Below are positions 34,825 to 43,930 of a stretch of 64,000 nt of DNA, one piece after another; position 1 is the stretch's first letter; the number at the start of each line of letters is the position of its first letter. Below the pieces are notes generated by a model. It saw nothing but the letters and a program-made list of their open reading frames with translations, did no database searches and was not told the DNA's origin. Location of the stretch: the NCBI RefSeq assembly GCF_006442205.1, contig NZ_VFVR01000003.1, positions 124,001-188,000 on the forward strand. The letters run 5' to 3'. Both the position numbers and the translations under genes were made by a program. Source of the stretch: Mesorhizobium sp. B2-3-12. GTDB taxonomy: Bacteria; Pseudomonadota; Alphaproteobacteria; Rhizobiales; Rhizobiaceae.

Positions 34825-35633
34825 CAGCTCTCCAGCAGCCCGTCACGGAACACACGCTGCAGCACCGTCGCCAGCCGCGATCCGCCAACCGGCGCCATGT
34901 CCTTGGTTTCCTGGTGCGAAAGCTCGGCTCCGGTCATGCCCGCGGCCAAATTGGTGATGACCGAGCAGGCGGCGACGCGCAGGCCGAGGAAGCGGGCGAG
35001 AATGACCTCCGGCACCGTCGACATGCCGACGGCGTTGGCGCCCATGATGCGCGCCATCCGGATCTCGGCCGGCGTCTCGAAGCAGGGGCCCGAGAACCAC
35101 ATATAGACGCCCTTGTGCAGCACCGTGCCGGTCGCCTTCGCCGCGCTTTCGATCGCCTGGCGCATGCCGGCATCATAGGCTTCGGTCAGGCCGACGAAAC
35201 GACGGTCGCTCGGCTCGCCGATCAGCGGATTGGTGCCGGAGAAGTTGATATGATCGGTGAGCAGCATCACCGATCCCGGCGGCATGCCCGGATCGACCGA
35301 GCCGGCGGCGTTGGTGAGGATCAGTTTCGTGATGCCGATGCCGGCAAGCACTTCCAGCACCGGCCGCATCGCGGCCGCGTTGCCATGCTCATAGTAGTGG
35401 GCGCGGCCTGACAGCATCAGCACCGGGGTGCCGGCAAACTCCCCGGCGACCACTTCGCCGGCATGGCCGCTGACGCCGCTCCTGGGAAAGCCGGGGAGGT
35501 CGGCATAGGAGACACGGATCGGATTCTCGATCCGGTCGACCAGGCCGCCCAGGCCCGAGCCCAGCACCAGCGCGGTCGGCGGCGCGAGGCCGTCCAGTCT
35601 TTCGATAAGGTGGTCGACCGTTTTTTGCGTCAT
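34824..35633 (-). CDS. Purine nucleoside phosphorylase
   Basis: 269 aa, phosphorolysis of inosine and guanosine (trimeric, PunA/XapA type). Seen: ALVLGSGLGGLVDRIE, SGRAHYYEHGN, LTNAAGSVDPGMPPGSVMLLTDHIN and SGPCFETPAEIRMAR, with VITNLAAGMTGAELSHQE at the C-terminus. It is between cdd (13 bp upstream) and deoA (one-base overlap) in a nucleoside degradation operon. Its substrate inosine would come from adenosine deaminase at 30947-31921. A symbol is withheld because several names (punA, deoD, xapA) are in use. Confidence 0.93.
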   Translation of the reverse strand: MTQKTVDHLIERLDGLAPPTALVLGSGLGGLVDRIENPIRVSYADLPGFPRSGVSGHAGEVVAGEFAGTPVLMLSGRAHYYEHGNAAAMRPVLEVLAGIGITKLILTNAAGSVDPGMPPGSVMLLTDHINFSGTNPLIGEPSDRRFVGLTEAYDAGMRQAIESAAKATGTVLHKGVYMWFSGPCFETPAEIRMARIMGANAVGMSTVPEVILARFLGLRVAACSVITNLAAGMTGAELSHQETKDMAPVGGSRLATVLQRVFRDGLLES

Positions 35634-35646
35634 GGCAGCGAGCTTT

Positions 35647-36039
35647 TCATTTCAGGATGTCGCCCCGGAAGCCGTAGGGCAGCATGTCGCCCATGGTCAC
35701 GGTTTCGGCCACGCCTGAGGCGTCACAGAGATAGAGCTTCGTTTCCGGGCGGCAGAACTCGGCCAGCCGCTGGCGGCAGCCGCCGCAAGGCGAGCATTTG
35801 GCCATGCGTTCGGCAAGGACGGCGATTTCGACGATCTTGCCGCCGCCGCCCATGATGTAGTGGCCAAGCGCGGTGGTCTCGGCGCACCAGCCCTCCGGAT
35901 AGGAGGCGACCTCGATGTTGGCGCCGGTGAAGATGCGTCCGTCCTCGGTGCGCAAGGCAGCGCCCACCGGGAACTTGGAATAGGGGGCATAGGCCTTGGC
36001 CATTGCGGCCTTGGCCGCTTCGAACAGATCATGCGACAT
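35647..36039 (-). CDS. cdd: Cytidine deaminase
   Basis: 130-aa zinc enzyme turning cytidine and deoxycytidine into uridines. It has the short tetrameric form: AYAPYSKFPVGAALRTEDG at the start, CAETTALGHYI with the catalytic glutamate and first zinc cysteine, and PCGGCRQRLAEF with the other two zinc cysteines. It is upstream of the purine and thymidine phosphorylases and 52 bp after the permease operon, so it is likely part of one long salvage transcript. Confidence 0.95.
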   Translation of the reverse strand: MSHDLFEAAKAAMAKAYAPYSKFPVGAALRTEDGRIFTGANIEVASYPEGWCAETTALGHYIMGGGGKIVEIAVLAERMAKCSPCGGCRQRLAEFCRPETKLYLCDASGVAETVTMGDMLPYGFRGDILK

Positions 36040-36091
36040 TCAGTTGTTCTCTCCGATGATCGTGTCCAAAACCCGGCCTGTCGCGTGTTGC

Positions 36092-37072
36092 CTAGCGTTC
36101 CTTGACGTAGGGCACGCCGCCGGCGCGTGGCGGGATGGCCTTGCCGATGAAGCCGGCGAGCAGGATGACGGTGAGGATATAGGGCAGCGCCTGCATGAAC
36201 TGCACCGATACCTTGCCTACAATTGGCAGCGGTGTCCCCTGCAGGCGGATCGAGGCAGCGTCGAGGAAGCCGAACAAAAGGCAGGCGAACATGGCGTTGA
36301 CCGGCTTCCATTTGGCGAAGATCAGCGCGGCCAGCGCGATATAGCCCTTGCCTGCCGTCATGTCCTTCACGAAGCCGCCATTCTGCACCATCGACAGATA
36401 GGCCCCGGCGACGCCGGTCAGGATGCCGGTGCACATCAGCGCGCGATAGCGCAGCCAGGCGACCGAGATGCCGGCGGTGTCGACCGCGGCCGGATTCTCG
36501 CCGACCGCGCGCAGCCTGAGGCCGAAGCGGGTGCGATAGAGCACCCACCAGGTGAACGGCACCATCGCAAAGGCGAAATAGACGAGGATGGAATGGCCCG
36601 AGATCAGTTCGGCATAGATCGGCCCGATGATCGGCACTTGCCTGGCCGCGTCTGCGCCGGGCCAGATGATCGCCTCGAAGCGCTCGCCCGGCTGGAGCGC
36701 CGGCGTGCGGCCGCCCTGCTGGAACCAGGCCTGGCCAAGGATGATGGTCGACCCGGCGGCGACGAAGTTGATCGCCACGCCCGAGACGATCTGGTTGCCG
36801 CGATGGGTGATCGAGGCAAAGCCGTGCACCATGGCGAACGCGACCGAGATCAGGATCGCCATGCCGAGACCGATAAACGCCGAATGGAACACGGAAGCCG
36901 CGGCAGCCCCCGCGAAGGCGCCGACCAGCATCTTGCCTTCGAGGCCGATGTCGAAAATGCCGGCCCGCTCCGAATAGAGGCCGGCGAGGCAGGCAAGCAG
37001 CAGCGGCACGGACAGGCGGATGGTCGAGTCCAGCACCTGGATGATGGCGTTGAAGATATCCATCTCAGGCAC
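36092..37072 (-). CDS. Nucleoside ABC transporter permease 2
   Basis: 326 aa, eight to ten hydrophobic helices, of the branched-chain/BMP-type permease family (YufQ/NupC-like). The segment LYSERAGIFDIGLEGKMLVGAFAGA is the typical E-R-x-G-x-x-x-I-G-x-E-G signature. A basic C-terminal tail follows the last helix. Its start overlaps the end of permease 1 by eight bases. With the neighbouring ATPase and the BMP-type receptor it should import purine and pyrimidine nucleosides, as the adjacent cdd, deoA and PNP genes suggest. Confidence 0.9.
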   Translation of the reverse strand: MPEMDIFNAIIQVLDSTIRLSVPLLLACLAGLYSERAGIFDIGLEGKMLVGAFAGAAAASVFHSAFIGLGMAILISVAFAMVHGFASITHRGNQIVSGVAINFVAAGSTIILGQAWFQQGGRTPALQPGERFEAIIWPGADAARQVPIIGPIYAELISGHSILVYFAFAMVPFTWWVLYRTRFGLRLRAVGENPAAVDTAGISVAWLRYRALMCTGILTGVAGAYLSMVQNGGFVKDMTAGKGYIALAALIFAKWKPVNAMFACLLFGFLDAASIRLQGTPLPIVGKVSVQFMQALPYILTVILLAGFIGKAIPPRAGGVPYVKER

Positions 37073-38204
37073 CCTTCCCCTTGACCGCTTCCATGCCGAC
37101 CGATCTCGGACTGAACGAGGCGAACAGCGCCTGGATATAGGGCCTGAACATGTGCTCCAGCGCGCCGGCGAAGAGGATGACCAGGCCTTGAATGATGACG
37201 ATCATGTCGCGGCTGATCGCCGGCATCTCGAAAGCGAGTTCGGCGCCACCCTGGTAGAGCATGCCGAACAGGATCGCGGCCAGCACGATGCCGACCGGAT
37301 GCAGCCGGCCCATCAGCGCCACGGCGATGCCGACGAAGCCGGCGCCGGACACGAAGTCGATCGCGACATTGTGCTGGTCGCCCATCACCGGGTTGAGCGC
37401 CATCATGCCGGCCAGCGCGCCCGAGATCATCATCGCGGTGATGATGATGCGGGTTTCAGAAATGCCGGCATAGCGGGCCGCCTTCGGGCTGTGGCCATAG
37501 GTGCGCATTTCGTAGCCGAGCCTGGTGCGCCAGATCAGCAGCCAGACCAGGAAGGCCATCGCCAGCGCCAGCAGGAAGCAGATGTTGAGTGGCGCCGAGC
37601 GGATCTTGGCGCCGAACAGTTCGATGATCCAGTTGAGCTTGGGCAGTTCGGCGCCGGCGAGGAAGTTGCGCGTCTGCGGCGCCTGCGACCCCGCCGGTTT
37701 CAGCGGACCGACCAGCAGGTAGACCATGATCGAGGCGGCGATGAAGTTGAACATGATCGTCGTGATGACGATGTGCGAGCCGCGCTTGGCCTGCAGATAG
37801 GCGGGGATCAGCGCCCACAATGCGCCGACGAGCGCCGAGGCCACGATGGCCAGTGGAAAGGTCAGCCACCAGGGCAGTGTGCTGTCGAAGGAAAGACAGA
37901 CGATGGCGATGCCGAGGCCGGCGATGTAGGCCTGGCCCTCGGTGCCGATGTTGAACAGGCCGCAATGCGCTGCCACCGCCACCGAAAGCCCGGTGAAGAT
38001 GAAGGTGGTGGCATAGAAGAGGGTGAAGGCGATACCTGTTCCCTTGCCGAAGGCGCCCTCGACCAGGATGACGGCGGCACGGAATGGGTTCTCGCCGACC
38101 AGAAGCACGACGAAGCCGGCGACGATGAAGGCCACCGACAGATTGATCAGCGGGATCAGCCCATAGTCGGCCCAGGCCGGCAATTTGGCATAAGGCGTGC
38201 TCAT
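37065..38204 (-). CDS. Nucleoside ABC transporter permease 1
   Basis: 379 aa with about nine helices, the partner (YufP/NupB-like) of permease 2. The N-terminal helix LINLSVAFIVAGFVVLLVGENPF is followed by the HCGLFNIGTEGQAYIAGLGIA signature. Its start overlaps the ATPase stop by four bases (GTG/ATG-type coupling), and its end overlaps permease 2 by eight. The two permeases form the membrane channel for nucleosides. Confidence 0.9.
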   Translation of the reverse strand: MSTPYAKLPAWADYGLIPLINLSVAFIVAGFVVLLVGENPFRAAVILVEGAFGKGTGIAFTLFYATTFIFTGLSVAVAAHCGLFNIGTEGQAYIAGLGIAIVCLSFDSTLPWWLTFPLAIVASALVGALWALIPAYLQAKRGSHIVITTIMFNFIAASIMVYLLVGPLKPAGSQAPQTRNFLAGAELPKLNWIIELFGAKIRSAPLNICFLLALAMAFLVWLLIWRTRLGYEMRTYGHSPKAARYAGISETRIIITAMMISGALAGMMALNPVMGDQHNVAIDFVSGAGFVGIAVALMGRLHPVGIVLAAILFGMLYQGGAELAFEMPAISRDMIVIIQGLVILFAGALEHMFRPYIQALFASFSPRSVGMEAVKGKGA

Positions 38205-39745
38205 GCGGCAGCCTCCTGCTCGACACCCGCCATCAGCAGGCCAAGCTCACCCTCTGTCGCCTCCGGGCCGCGCTCGCCGACGATACGGCCGGCGAACATC
38301 ACCAGGATGCGGTCGGACAACGAGCGGATCTCATCGAGCTCGACCGAGACGACCAGCACGGCCTTGCCCTGGTCGCGCATGGCAATCAGGCGCTTGTGGA
38401 TAAATTCGATGGCGCCGACGTCGACGCCGCGCGTCGGCTGGCCGACGATGAGAACGCCGGGGTCCTGTTCGATTTCCCGCGCGAGCACGATCTTCTGCTG
38501 GTTGCCGCCGGAGAAGTTGGCGGTCTTCAGGCGCGGATTGCCGGGACGGATGTCGTATTTCTCGATCTTGTCCCTGGCATCGGCCATGATGGCGTCGACG
38601 TTGAGGAATGGCCCTTTGAGATAGCGGGGGTCGTCGTGGTAGCCGAGGATGGAATTCTCGTTCTCCTCGAAGGCCAGCACCAGCCCGACATGATGGCGGT
38701 CTTCCGGCACGTGGGCCAGGCCGCGGTCGCGCAGTTCGCCGGGATCGGCCTTGCCGGTCAGATCGATCGGTTTGCCGTCGAGCATCACGGACCCGGAAAC
38801 GGCATGCCTGATGCCGGAAATCGCCTCGAGCAGCTCGGATTGCCCGTTGCCGGCGACGCCGGCGATGCCGACGATCTCACCGGCCCTGATATCGAAGGAG
38901 ATGTCGTCGACCATGGTGACGCCGCGCGAATCCCTGACCGTCAGGTTCTTGACCGCGAGCTTGACGCCGCCGGCCTCCGCCTCGCCCTTTTCGACCCTGA
39001 GCAGGACGCGGCGCCCGACCATCAGTTCGGCCAATTCCTCGACGGTGGTCTTGGCTGTCTCCCGGGTCGCCACCATCGTGCCCTGGCGCATGACCGACAC
39101 GGTGTCGGTGATGGCCATGATCTCGCGCAGCTTGTGGGTGATCAGCACCACCGTCTTTCCTTGGTCCTTCAATTGCCTGAGGATGCGGAACAGGTGGTCG
39201 GCCTCGGCCGGCGTCAAGACGCCGGTCGGCTCGTCGAGGATCAGGATTTCGGCGCCGCGATAGAGCGCCTTCAGGATTTCGACACGCTGCTGCAGGCCGA
39301 CCGGCAACTCCTCGATGATCGCGTCTGGCTCGACTTCCAGGCCGTATTCGCGTTCCAGCCGGTCAAGCTCGGAGCGCGCCTTGGCAATGCTGCGCTTCAG
39401 CAGCGCGTCGCTCTCAGCGCCGAGGATGATGTTTTCCAGCACCGTGAAATTGTCGACCAGCATGAAATGCTGGTGCACCATGCCGATGCCGAGCGCGATC
39501 GCGTCGTTGGGCGTCTTGATCGATGCCGGCTTGCCGCCAACCCGGATCTCGCCGCTGTCGGCCTGGTAGAAGCCGTAAAGGATCGACATCAGCGTCGACT
39601 TGCCGGCGCCGTTCTCGCCGACGATGCCGTGGATGGTGCCGCGCGCGATCTCCAGGTTGATATCGCGGTTGGCGCGCACGGCGCCGAAACTCTTGTTGAT
39701 GCCGATCAGTTCGATTGCGGCCGGTTCGATCGTGGCTTGCGCCAT
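38201..39745 (-). CDS. Nucleoside ABC transporter ATP-binding protein (two ATPase domains)
   Basis: 514 aa, tandem nucleotide-binding domains like YufO/RbsA. The first domain has Walker A GENGAGKSTLM, LSGG-like LPVGLQQRVEILKAL (variant signature), Walker B ILILDEP and the switch region VLITHK. The second has a degenerate Walker A (GVAGNGQSELLEAI) and a good signature FSGGNQQKIVLAREI, as is usual for sugar/nucleoside-type ATPases. It leads the transporter operon. The receptor BMP gene lies about 1.4 kb away on the same strand. Confidence 0.93.
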   Translation of the reverse strand: MAQATIEPAAIELIGINKSFGAVRANRDINLEIARGTIHGIVGENGAGKSTLMSILYGFYQADSGEIRVGGKPASIKTPNDAIALGIGMVHQHFMLVDNFTVLENIILGAESDALLKRSIAKARSELDRLEREYGLEVEPDAIIEELPVGLQQRVEILKALYRGAEILILDEPTGVLTPAEADHLFRILRQLKDQGKTVVLITHKLREIMAITDTVSVMRQGTMVATRETAKTTVEELAELMVGRRVLLRVEKGEAEAGGVKLAVKNLTVRDSRGVTMVDDISFDIRAGEIVGIAGVAGNGQSELLEAISGIRHAVSGSVMLDGKPIDLTGKADPGELRDRGLAHVPEDRHHVGLVLAFEENENSILGYHDDPRYLKGPFLNVDAIMADARDKIEKYDIRPGNPRLKTANFSGGNQQKIVLAREIEQDPGVLIVGQPTRGVDVGAIEFIHKRLIAMRDQGKAVLVVSVELDEIRSLSDRILVMFAGRIVGERGPEATEGELGLLMAGVEQEAAA

Positions 39746-39939
39746 GCAGCCTGTCCCACTCTTATTTTTTTATCGCTTGGTCAAAATGCCTAGCATGACG
39801 CTCCGCCCATGCCAATTGGCCGGGGCAGCATCCACTCTCGACAAATCCCGGTGTGCTTGTCAATTTGCAACGTGGCTCGGGCTCGCACATTCGCTAATAT
39901 GGCGAGGTCGAAATTCGCATCGCGATGCAAGGCATTGTG

Positions 39940-40170
39940 ATGCAAGATCAGGGATTGCGAATGATCATGCCCGCCGACCGGCTGACGACGCTGGAAATCC
40001 GCGCCGCCGAGCAGGAGAAGACAATCGAGGAACTGTCGGGCCAGATCGCCGAACAGTGGACGGTGATCGAACGCATGCAGCGCAAGCTCGATGCGTTGAC
40101 CGAGCGCTTCCTGGCATTGGAGGAGCAGGCGGCGCCGGATGTGCCGGTGACCAAGCCGCCGCACTGGTGA
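39940..40170 (+). CDS. slyX: SlyX family protein
   Basis: 76 aa in this reading. It is an almost purely alpha-helical coiled coil (LTTLEIRAAEQEKTIEELSGQ..., with heptads through residue 60) ending PVTKPPHW, which matches the P-P-H-[YW] end of SlyX proteins. Function is unknown. AAGG lies ahead of ATG 39940; ATG 39925 (81 aa) and ATG 39961 are alternatives. It is divergent from the transporter operon and 21 bp before the anti-sigma-like gene. Confidence 0.8.
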   Translation: MQDQGLRMIMPADRLTTLEIRAAEQEKTIEELSGQIAEQWTVIERMQRKLDALTERFLALEEQAAPDVPVTKPPHW

Positions 40171-40191
40171 GGAAAAGGGGAGGGTCCTGGC

Positions 40192-40590
40192 ATGGCCGGT
40201 GAAAGCGACCGCATCGCAAGGGCCGGCGATTATGTGCTCGGCCTGATGAGCGATGCCGAGCGCCAACGGGCCGAGCGCGATCTCGAGATCGACCCCGCCT
40301 TCCGCGACGCGGTGGTGCAACTCGCCGAACGCATGCATGTCTTCGATCGTGCCGAAAAACCAGCCGGCGCCAGTCATTGGGCGCTGGTCACGCAACGCCT
40401 CGCCGAATTGCCGCAGATGCGCAACGCCGGCCTGGGCGGCATCGAGGCCAAGTCGCCGACAGTGATCCGGGGCCTTTCCCGACGACCATACGGCATTGGC
40501 GTGCACGCGCTTGGCGGCCGGCGTGGACTTGTCGTTGCCATCGGGCTGATAGCGGCCTTCGCGCTGGGTTATCTCTTGGGGAAACTTTGA
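40192..40590 (+). CDS. Small membrane protein with anti-sigma (RskA-type) N-terminus
   Basis: 132 aa. The opening AGDYVLGLMSDAERQRAERDLEIDPAFRDAVVQLAERM resembles the zinc-less anti-sigma helix bundle found in RskA-like anti-sigma factors. The C-terminus has one transmembrane helix (LVVAIGLIAAFALGYLLGKL), but there is no periplasmic sensor domain. No ECF sigma gene is near, unlike the usual arrangement. AGGGGAGGG precedes ATG 40192. It follows slyX by 21 bp, and its end overlaps the convergent GNAT gene by 22 nt. It may be a truncated or adapted relative. Confidence 0.6.
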   Translation: MAGESDRIARAGDYVLGLMSDAERQRAERDLEIDPAFRDAVVQLAERMHVFDRAEKPAGASHWALVTQRLAELPQMRNAGLGGIEAKSPTVIRGLSRRPYGIGVHALGGRRGLVVAIGLIAAFALGYLLGKL

Positions 40591-41045
40591 GCCAGCCGGC
40601 GCGACATCAGCATCATCGGTTCGCCGTCCTGCTCGCAAACCTCGACGGCTTCCCATCCGAGCGCTTTGTAGAACGTACGCGCTTCCCATGTGTAGAGGTA
40701 GAGAATCTCGACGCCGGCTGATGCCGCATGCGCTTCGATCGCCCTGACCAGCGCGGTGCCGGTTCCCTTGCCTCGATGGCCGGCATCTACGACAAGTCCG
40801 GCCAGCCACGGTGTCAGATCATGCGCCGGTTCCAGTTCATGGCGAACCAGCAGGCAGGTGCCGACGGGCACATCGTTCACGCGGGCGACCAGAGCCGTTT
40901 CAAGGCCGTCGCTGGTCAGCAGGTTGCGGAGCCCTGCCGCATCCTCTTCCAGCGTCCTTCCCGTGCCCTCGAAGAAGGCGGCAATCCGCAGTCGCGCGAC
41001 GACTTCGATGTCATGCCCGCGCATGGGGTCGATCGTTGACTGCAT
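40569..41045 (-). CDS. GNAT family N-acetyltransferase
   Basis: 158 aa. The acetyl-CoA loop is HRGKGTGTALVRAIEAHA, preceded by the strand WLAGLVVDAG; the C-terminal strand YLYTWEARTFYKALGWEAVEV is typical. Target unknown. Start ATG 41045 has GGAG at about ten bases; upstream in-frame ATGs (41057, 41126) lack support. It is between the BMP receptor and the anti-sigma-like gene. Confidence 0.85.
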   Translation of the reverse strand: MQSTIDPMRGHDIEVVARLRIAAFFEGTGRTLEEDAAGLRNLLTSDGLETALVARVNDVPVGTCLLVRHELEPAHDLTPWLAGLVVDAGHRGKGTGTALVRAIEAHAASAGVEILYLYTWEARTFYKALGWEAVEVCEQDGEPMMLMSRRLAQSFPKR

Positions 41046-41145
41046 TCCTCGCTCCATGCCATTTGCAAGCTTCGTTCGATTGCCAAAGCAAAACCGCCAG
41101 GCTTGCGCCCGGCGGTTGCGGATCATGGCTGTATGTCGCCGCCGA

Positions 41146-42135
41146 TCAGTATGGGCAGGCGTTGTCGGCCGTGTAGTCGTGCACCTGTATCTTGCCGGAG
41201 ATGATGTCGGCCTTGGCCTTTTCGACGGCGGCCTTCATCTCGTCGGTCACCAGCGCTTTGTTGTTGTCGTCCATGGCGTAGTCGACGCCGCCTTCCTTGA
41301 GGCCGAGGTTCTCGACGCCACCCTTGAAGGTGCCGTTCTTGCCATCCATGAACGTGGTGTAGACGGCAACGTCGACGCGCTTCATCATCGAGGTCAGCAC
41401 CTTGCCGGGCTGCAGGCCGTTTTGGTTGGAATCGACGCCGATACCGAGCTTGCCGGCATCAGCCGCCGCCTGCAGCACGCCGACGCCGGTGCCGCCGGCC
41501 GCGGCGTAGACCACGTCGGAGCCCTGGTCGATCTGCGTCTTGGCGATCTCGCCGCCCTTAGCCGGGTCGTTCCAGGCAGCCGGCGTGTCGCCGGTCATGT
41601 TCTGGATCACGTCGGTCGCGCCGGCGGCCTTGGCGCCGCCGACATAGCCGCATTCGAACTTGCGGATCAGCGGGATGTCCATGCCGCCGATGAAGGAGAC
41701 CTTCTTCGACTTCGAGGCCATGCCTGCCAGGATGCCGACGAGATAGGAGCCTTCATTTTCCTTGAAGACCAGCGAGCGGACATTGGGCATATCGACGGCA
41801 TCGTCGATGATGGCGAAGTTGAGGTCGGGATAATCTTTCGCGACCGCTTTCAGCGCATCTTCCCAGGCAAAGCCCGCCATGACGATTGGGTTGCGGCCGT
41901 CCTCGGCGAAGCGGCGCAGAGCCTGCTCGCGCTGCGAGGCGTTGGACACTTCGAACTCGACATAAGGCGTGCCGGTCTCGGTCTTGAACTTCTCGGCGCC
42001 ATGATAGGCAGCCTCGTTGAATGATTTGTCGAACTTGCCGCCCAGATCATAGAGGATGGCCGGCTGGACATCCGCGGCGAAAGCCGGAAGAACCATTGCG
42101 GTTGCGGCCAGGAGGCCGAGAACGATACGTTTCAT
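41146..42135 (-). CDS. BMP family nucleoside-binding lipoprotein-like receptor
   Basis: 329 aa, signal peptide ending at AFAAD (about residue 21). It is a basic-membrane-protein family periplasmic binding protein: AILYDLGGKFDKSFNEAAYHGAEKF at the start, DDAVDMPNVRSLVFKENEGSYLVG, FIGGMDIPLIRKFECGYVGG, and a two-lobed layout. These receptors bind purine nucleosides. No lipobox cysteine is present, so it is soluble. Start ATG 42135. The cognate ATPase and permeases are at 36092-39745, separated by slyX, the anti-sigma-like gene and GNAT. Confidence 0.9.
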   Translation of the reverse strand: MKRIVLGLLAATAMVLPAFAADVQPAILYDLGGKFDKSFNEAAYHGAEKFKTETGTPYVEFEVSNASQREQALRRFAEDGRNPIVMAGFAWEDALKAVAKDYPDLNFAIIDDAVDMPNVRSLVFKENEGSYLVGILAGMASKSKKVSFIGGMDIPLIRKFECGYVGGAKAAGATDVIQNMTGDTPAAWNDPAKGGEIAKTQIDQGSDVVYAAAGGTGVGVLQAAADAGKLGIGVDSNQNGLQPGKVLTSMMKRVDVAVYTTFMDGKNGTFKGGVENLGLKEGGVDYAMDDNNKALVTDEMKAAVEKAKADIISGKIQVHDYTADNACPY

Positions 42136-42386
42136 GTGATCCACACCCTGTCGGTTATTTTTTCCGTTACGCACCGTCTGTCTGCCCGGTTCTCCGGCAG
42201 GCAAACGACGTTAGCCAGGAGTGTATTCCCCTCCCGCTTGCGGGCAATCTGGCACGGCCCGAAACAAAATTCACGTGGAATTTTGACCTTTTGGAAAAGC
42301 GTGCCACGGGCAAGCCACGCCGCGATCCGATCGTTGCGTGCAAGCCGTCGGGAGGTGGCTGAAACGGCGCGGGCGATATCGATGGA

Positions 42387-42710
42387 TCAGTTAGCCGCGA
42401 ACTGGCCCGTGCGTCGCTGCCGCCGGTAGCCGATGGCGTAAAGCAGGAAGGCCAGCACCGCGAAGACGGCAAAGCCCGGCTGATTGAGCACCCAGGCGAT
42501 GGCGCCGTCCCACAGCAGCGGACCGGCCTTGGTACGGACATAGGTTTCGAAGGCCGCCCGCGTATCGGGCGAGACGGCAAGCCAACTGGCGTTGAGCGGG
42601 GTCAGCACAAGGGTCGAAGCCGCCACGGTGCGCGTCGTGTCGAGCACCGCCATGATGACGGAGACCGACAGCGCGACCATGGCCGCAAGACGAAAAATGA
42701 AGCGAAACAT
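42387..42710 (-). CDS. Small membrane protein, unknown
   Basis: 107 aa with two helices: LAAMVALSVSVIMAVLDTTRT (residues about 8-28) and FAVFAVLAFLLYAIGYRRQR near the C-terminus, separated by a soluble loop containing SWLAVSPDTRAAFETYV. I do not recognise a named family; it looks like conserved rhizobial membrane proteins. GGGAGG lies six bases before ATG 42710. It is monocistronic. Confidence 0.65.
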   Translation of the reverse strand: MFRFIFRLAAMVALSVSVIMAVLDTTRTVAASTLVLTPLNASWLAVSPDTRAAFETYVRTKAGPLLWDGAIAWVLNQPGFAVFAVLAFLLYAIGYRRQRRTGQFAAN

Positions 42711-42842
42711 CGAGGCCCTCCCAAGGCCGATCCTGGACACTGACCAGGAGACCGCCGGCACTTGTCCCTAAACCAGAAATAGAATGCGTGCGGCTCGTCC
42801 GCAATCGCGATACGCGAATTTGAAAGACCGCGCCTTGTGAAC

Positions 42843-43562
42843 CTATGCGACTGGCTTGCGCCCGCGGCGGTGAACCAGCCAGACGGCAAGAATGCCGCCG
42901 GCGATCGCACCGACCACCAGCCCGGCCAGTCCGATGAAGGCGGCGAAATAGCCGCAGCCGCCCTCGAAGCAACTGACCTCGGCGACATCGGCGATCACCG
43001 AGCCGGCCAGGAAGCCACCAACGGCCCCGATGACCGCGCCCAGGATGATGCCGAGCAAGGCGGCGACGATGGAAACGAAGACCGATGGCGCCTCGGTCCG
43101 CGGTCTGGAATAGACGTCCTCGGCGCCGGAACCGAGGCGCAGCAGATAGATGCAGAGCAGGCCGATGGCGATTTCGGCGCCGCCGATGAGCAGGCTCCTG
43201 GCGGAGAAGACGAAATCGGGTATTGCGAGCGCGTAGGCCTGCCTCGCCAGCACCCAGGCGATGGTCGCTGCCTGCCAGATGATGAACTGGCGCGGGAAGC
43301 GTGCCGAACGGCCAAAGGCAAGACCGAGCAGGTAAAGGCCCCACAGGATGGTTATGATGTCGACGGCGAGCCCGCCTAGGAGGAAATAGAAGATCCTGTC
43401 CGGCAGGCCGGAATTGCCGGTCAACCACCAGGCCGAGGCCAGGCCATAGACGGACCACGCCATGACGAAGATGAGCCAGCCCACAGGGACATAAGACAGG
43501 TCGCTGCCTGGGCGCCCGACTGGTGCCTGCCCACTGCCCGGTTGTTCACTGCTTGATGTCAC
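42843..43562 (-). CDS. Multispan membrane protein, DUF2569-like
   Basis: 239 aa with six to seven hydrophobic segments. The first part (PVGWLIFVMAWSVYGL..., RFPRQFIIWQAATIAWVLARQAY) resembles DUF2569 proteins. The C-terminal third has two extra helices rich in glycine (LLGIILGAVIGAVGGFLAG), with cysteines in SCFEGGCGYFAAF between them. The start is GTG at 43562 by default, since no nearer ATG keeps the first helix intact. Function unknown. Confidence 0.6.
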   Translation of the reverse strand: MTSSSEQPGSGQAPVGRPGSDLSYVPVGWLIFVMAWSVYGLASAWWLTGNSGLPDRIFYFLLGGLAVDIITILWGLYLLGLAFGRSARFPRQFIIWQAATIAWVLARQAYALAIPDFVFSARSLLIGGAEIAIGLLCIYLLRLGSGAEDVYSRPRTEAPSVFVSIVAALLGIILGAVIGAVGGFLAGSVIADVAEVSCFEGGCGYFAAFIGLAGLVVGAIAGGILAVWLVHRRGRKPVA

Positions 43563-43930
43563 GTCGCGACAATGCCCCCCGCAAAGCCTCCGTCACTCGA
43601 CAGGTGGCCAGCGGCGAAGTCAAGCGCGGCCGGCCTGACGGCCCTGGCTGTGCACATCATTCGGCGACGGCGGCCCAAAACGGGTGCGGCTGCGGCCTGG
43701 TCGAACAGTGTGTGGCCGGCAAAGCGAATAGACTGTCGTTATGGCTTGGCATTCGGCGCGGGATCGACTAGATGAGCCCCGCGCCTGTTGCTTTGACGGC
43801 TCCGGCGCAAGGGAAGGTGTTTGCTGGTTGGCGGCACCCACGGCGCTGATATCGCGTGCCGGCTCCCTGAAGGGACCGCATTGTCCCCAACCCGCGCGGC
43901 GAAACCGGCCATCGCGAACAATGCAAGGAC
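43563..43930. other. Intergenic region before tRNA-Ser
   Basis: About 370 nt without a gene I can support. Open frames here have no homologous character, and one on the minus strand is an artefact of the tRNA. It is expected to hold the tRNA promoter; no firm -35/-10 pair was identified. Confidence 0.4.

Noticed and set aside
37020..38624. 534-codon plus-strand frame opposite the permease genes
   Set aside because: Composition of charged residues and Gln/His typical of antisense frames; no start context; permeases on the other strand have clear signatures.
42136..42386. Riboswitch upstream of the BMP receptor
   Set aside because: I looked for a conserved purine-riboswitch-like core and terminator and found neither.
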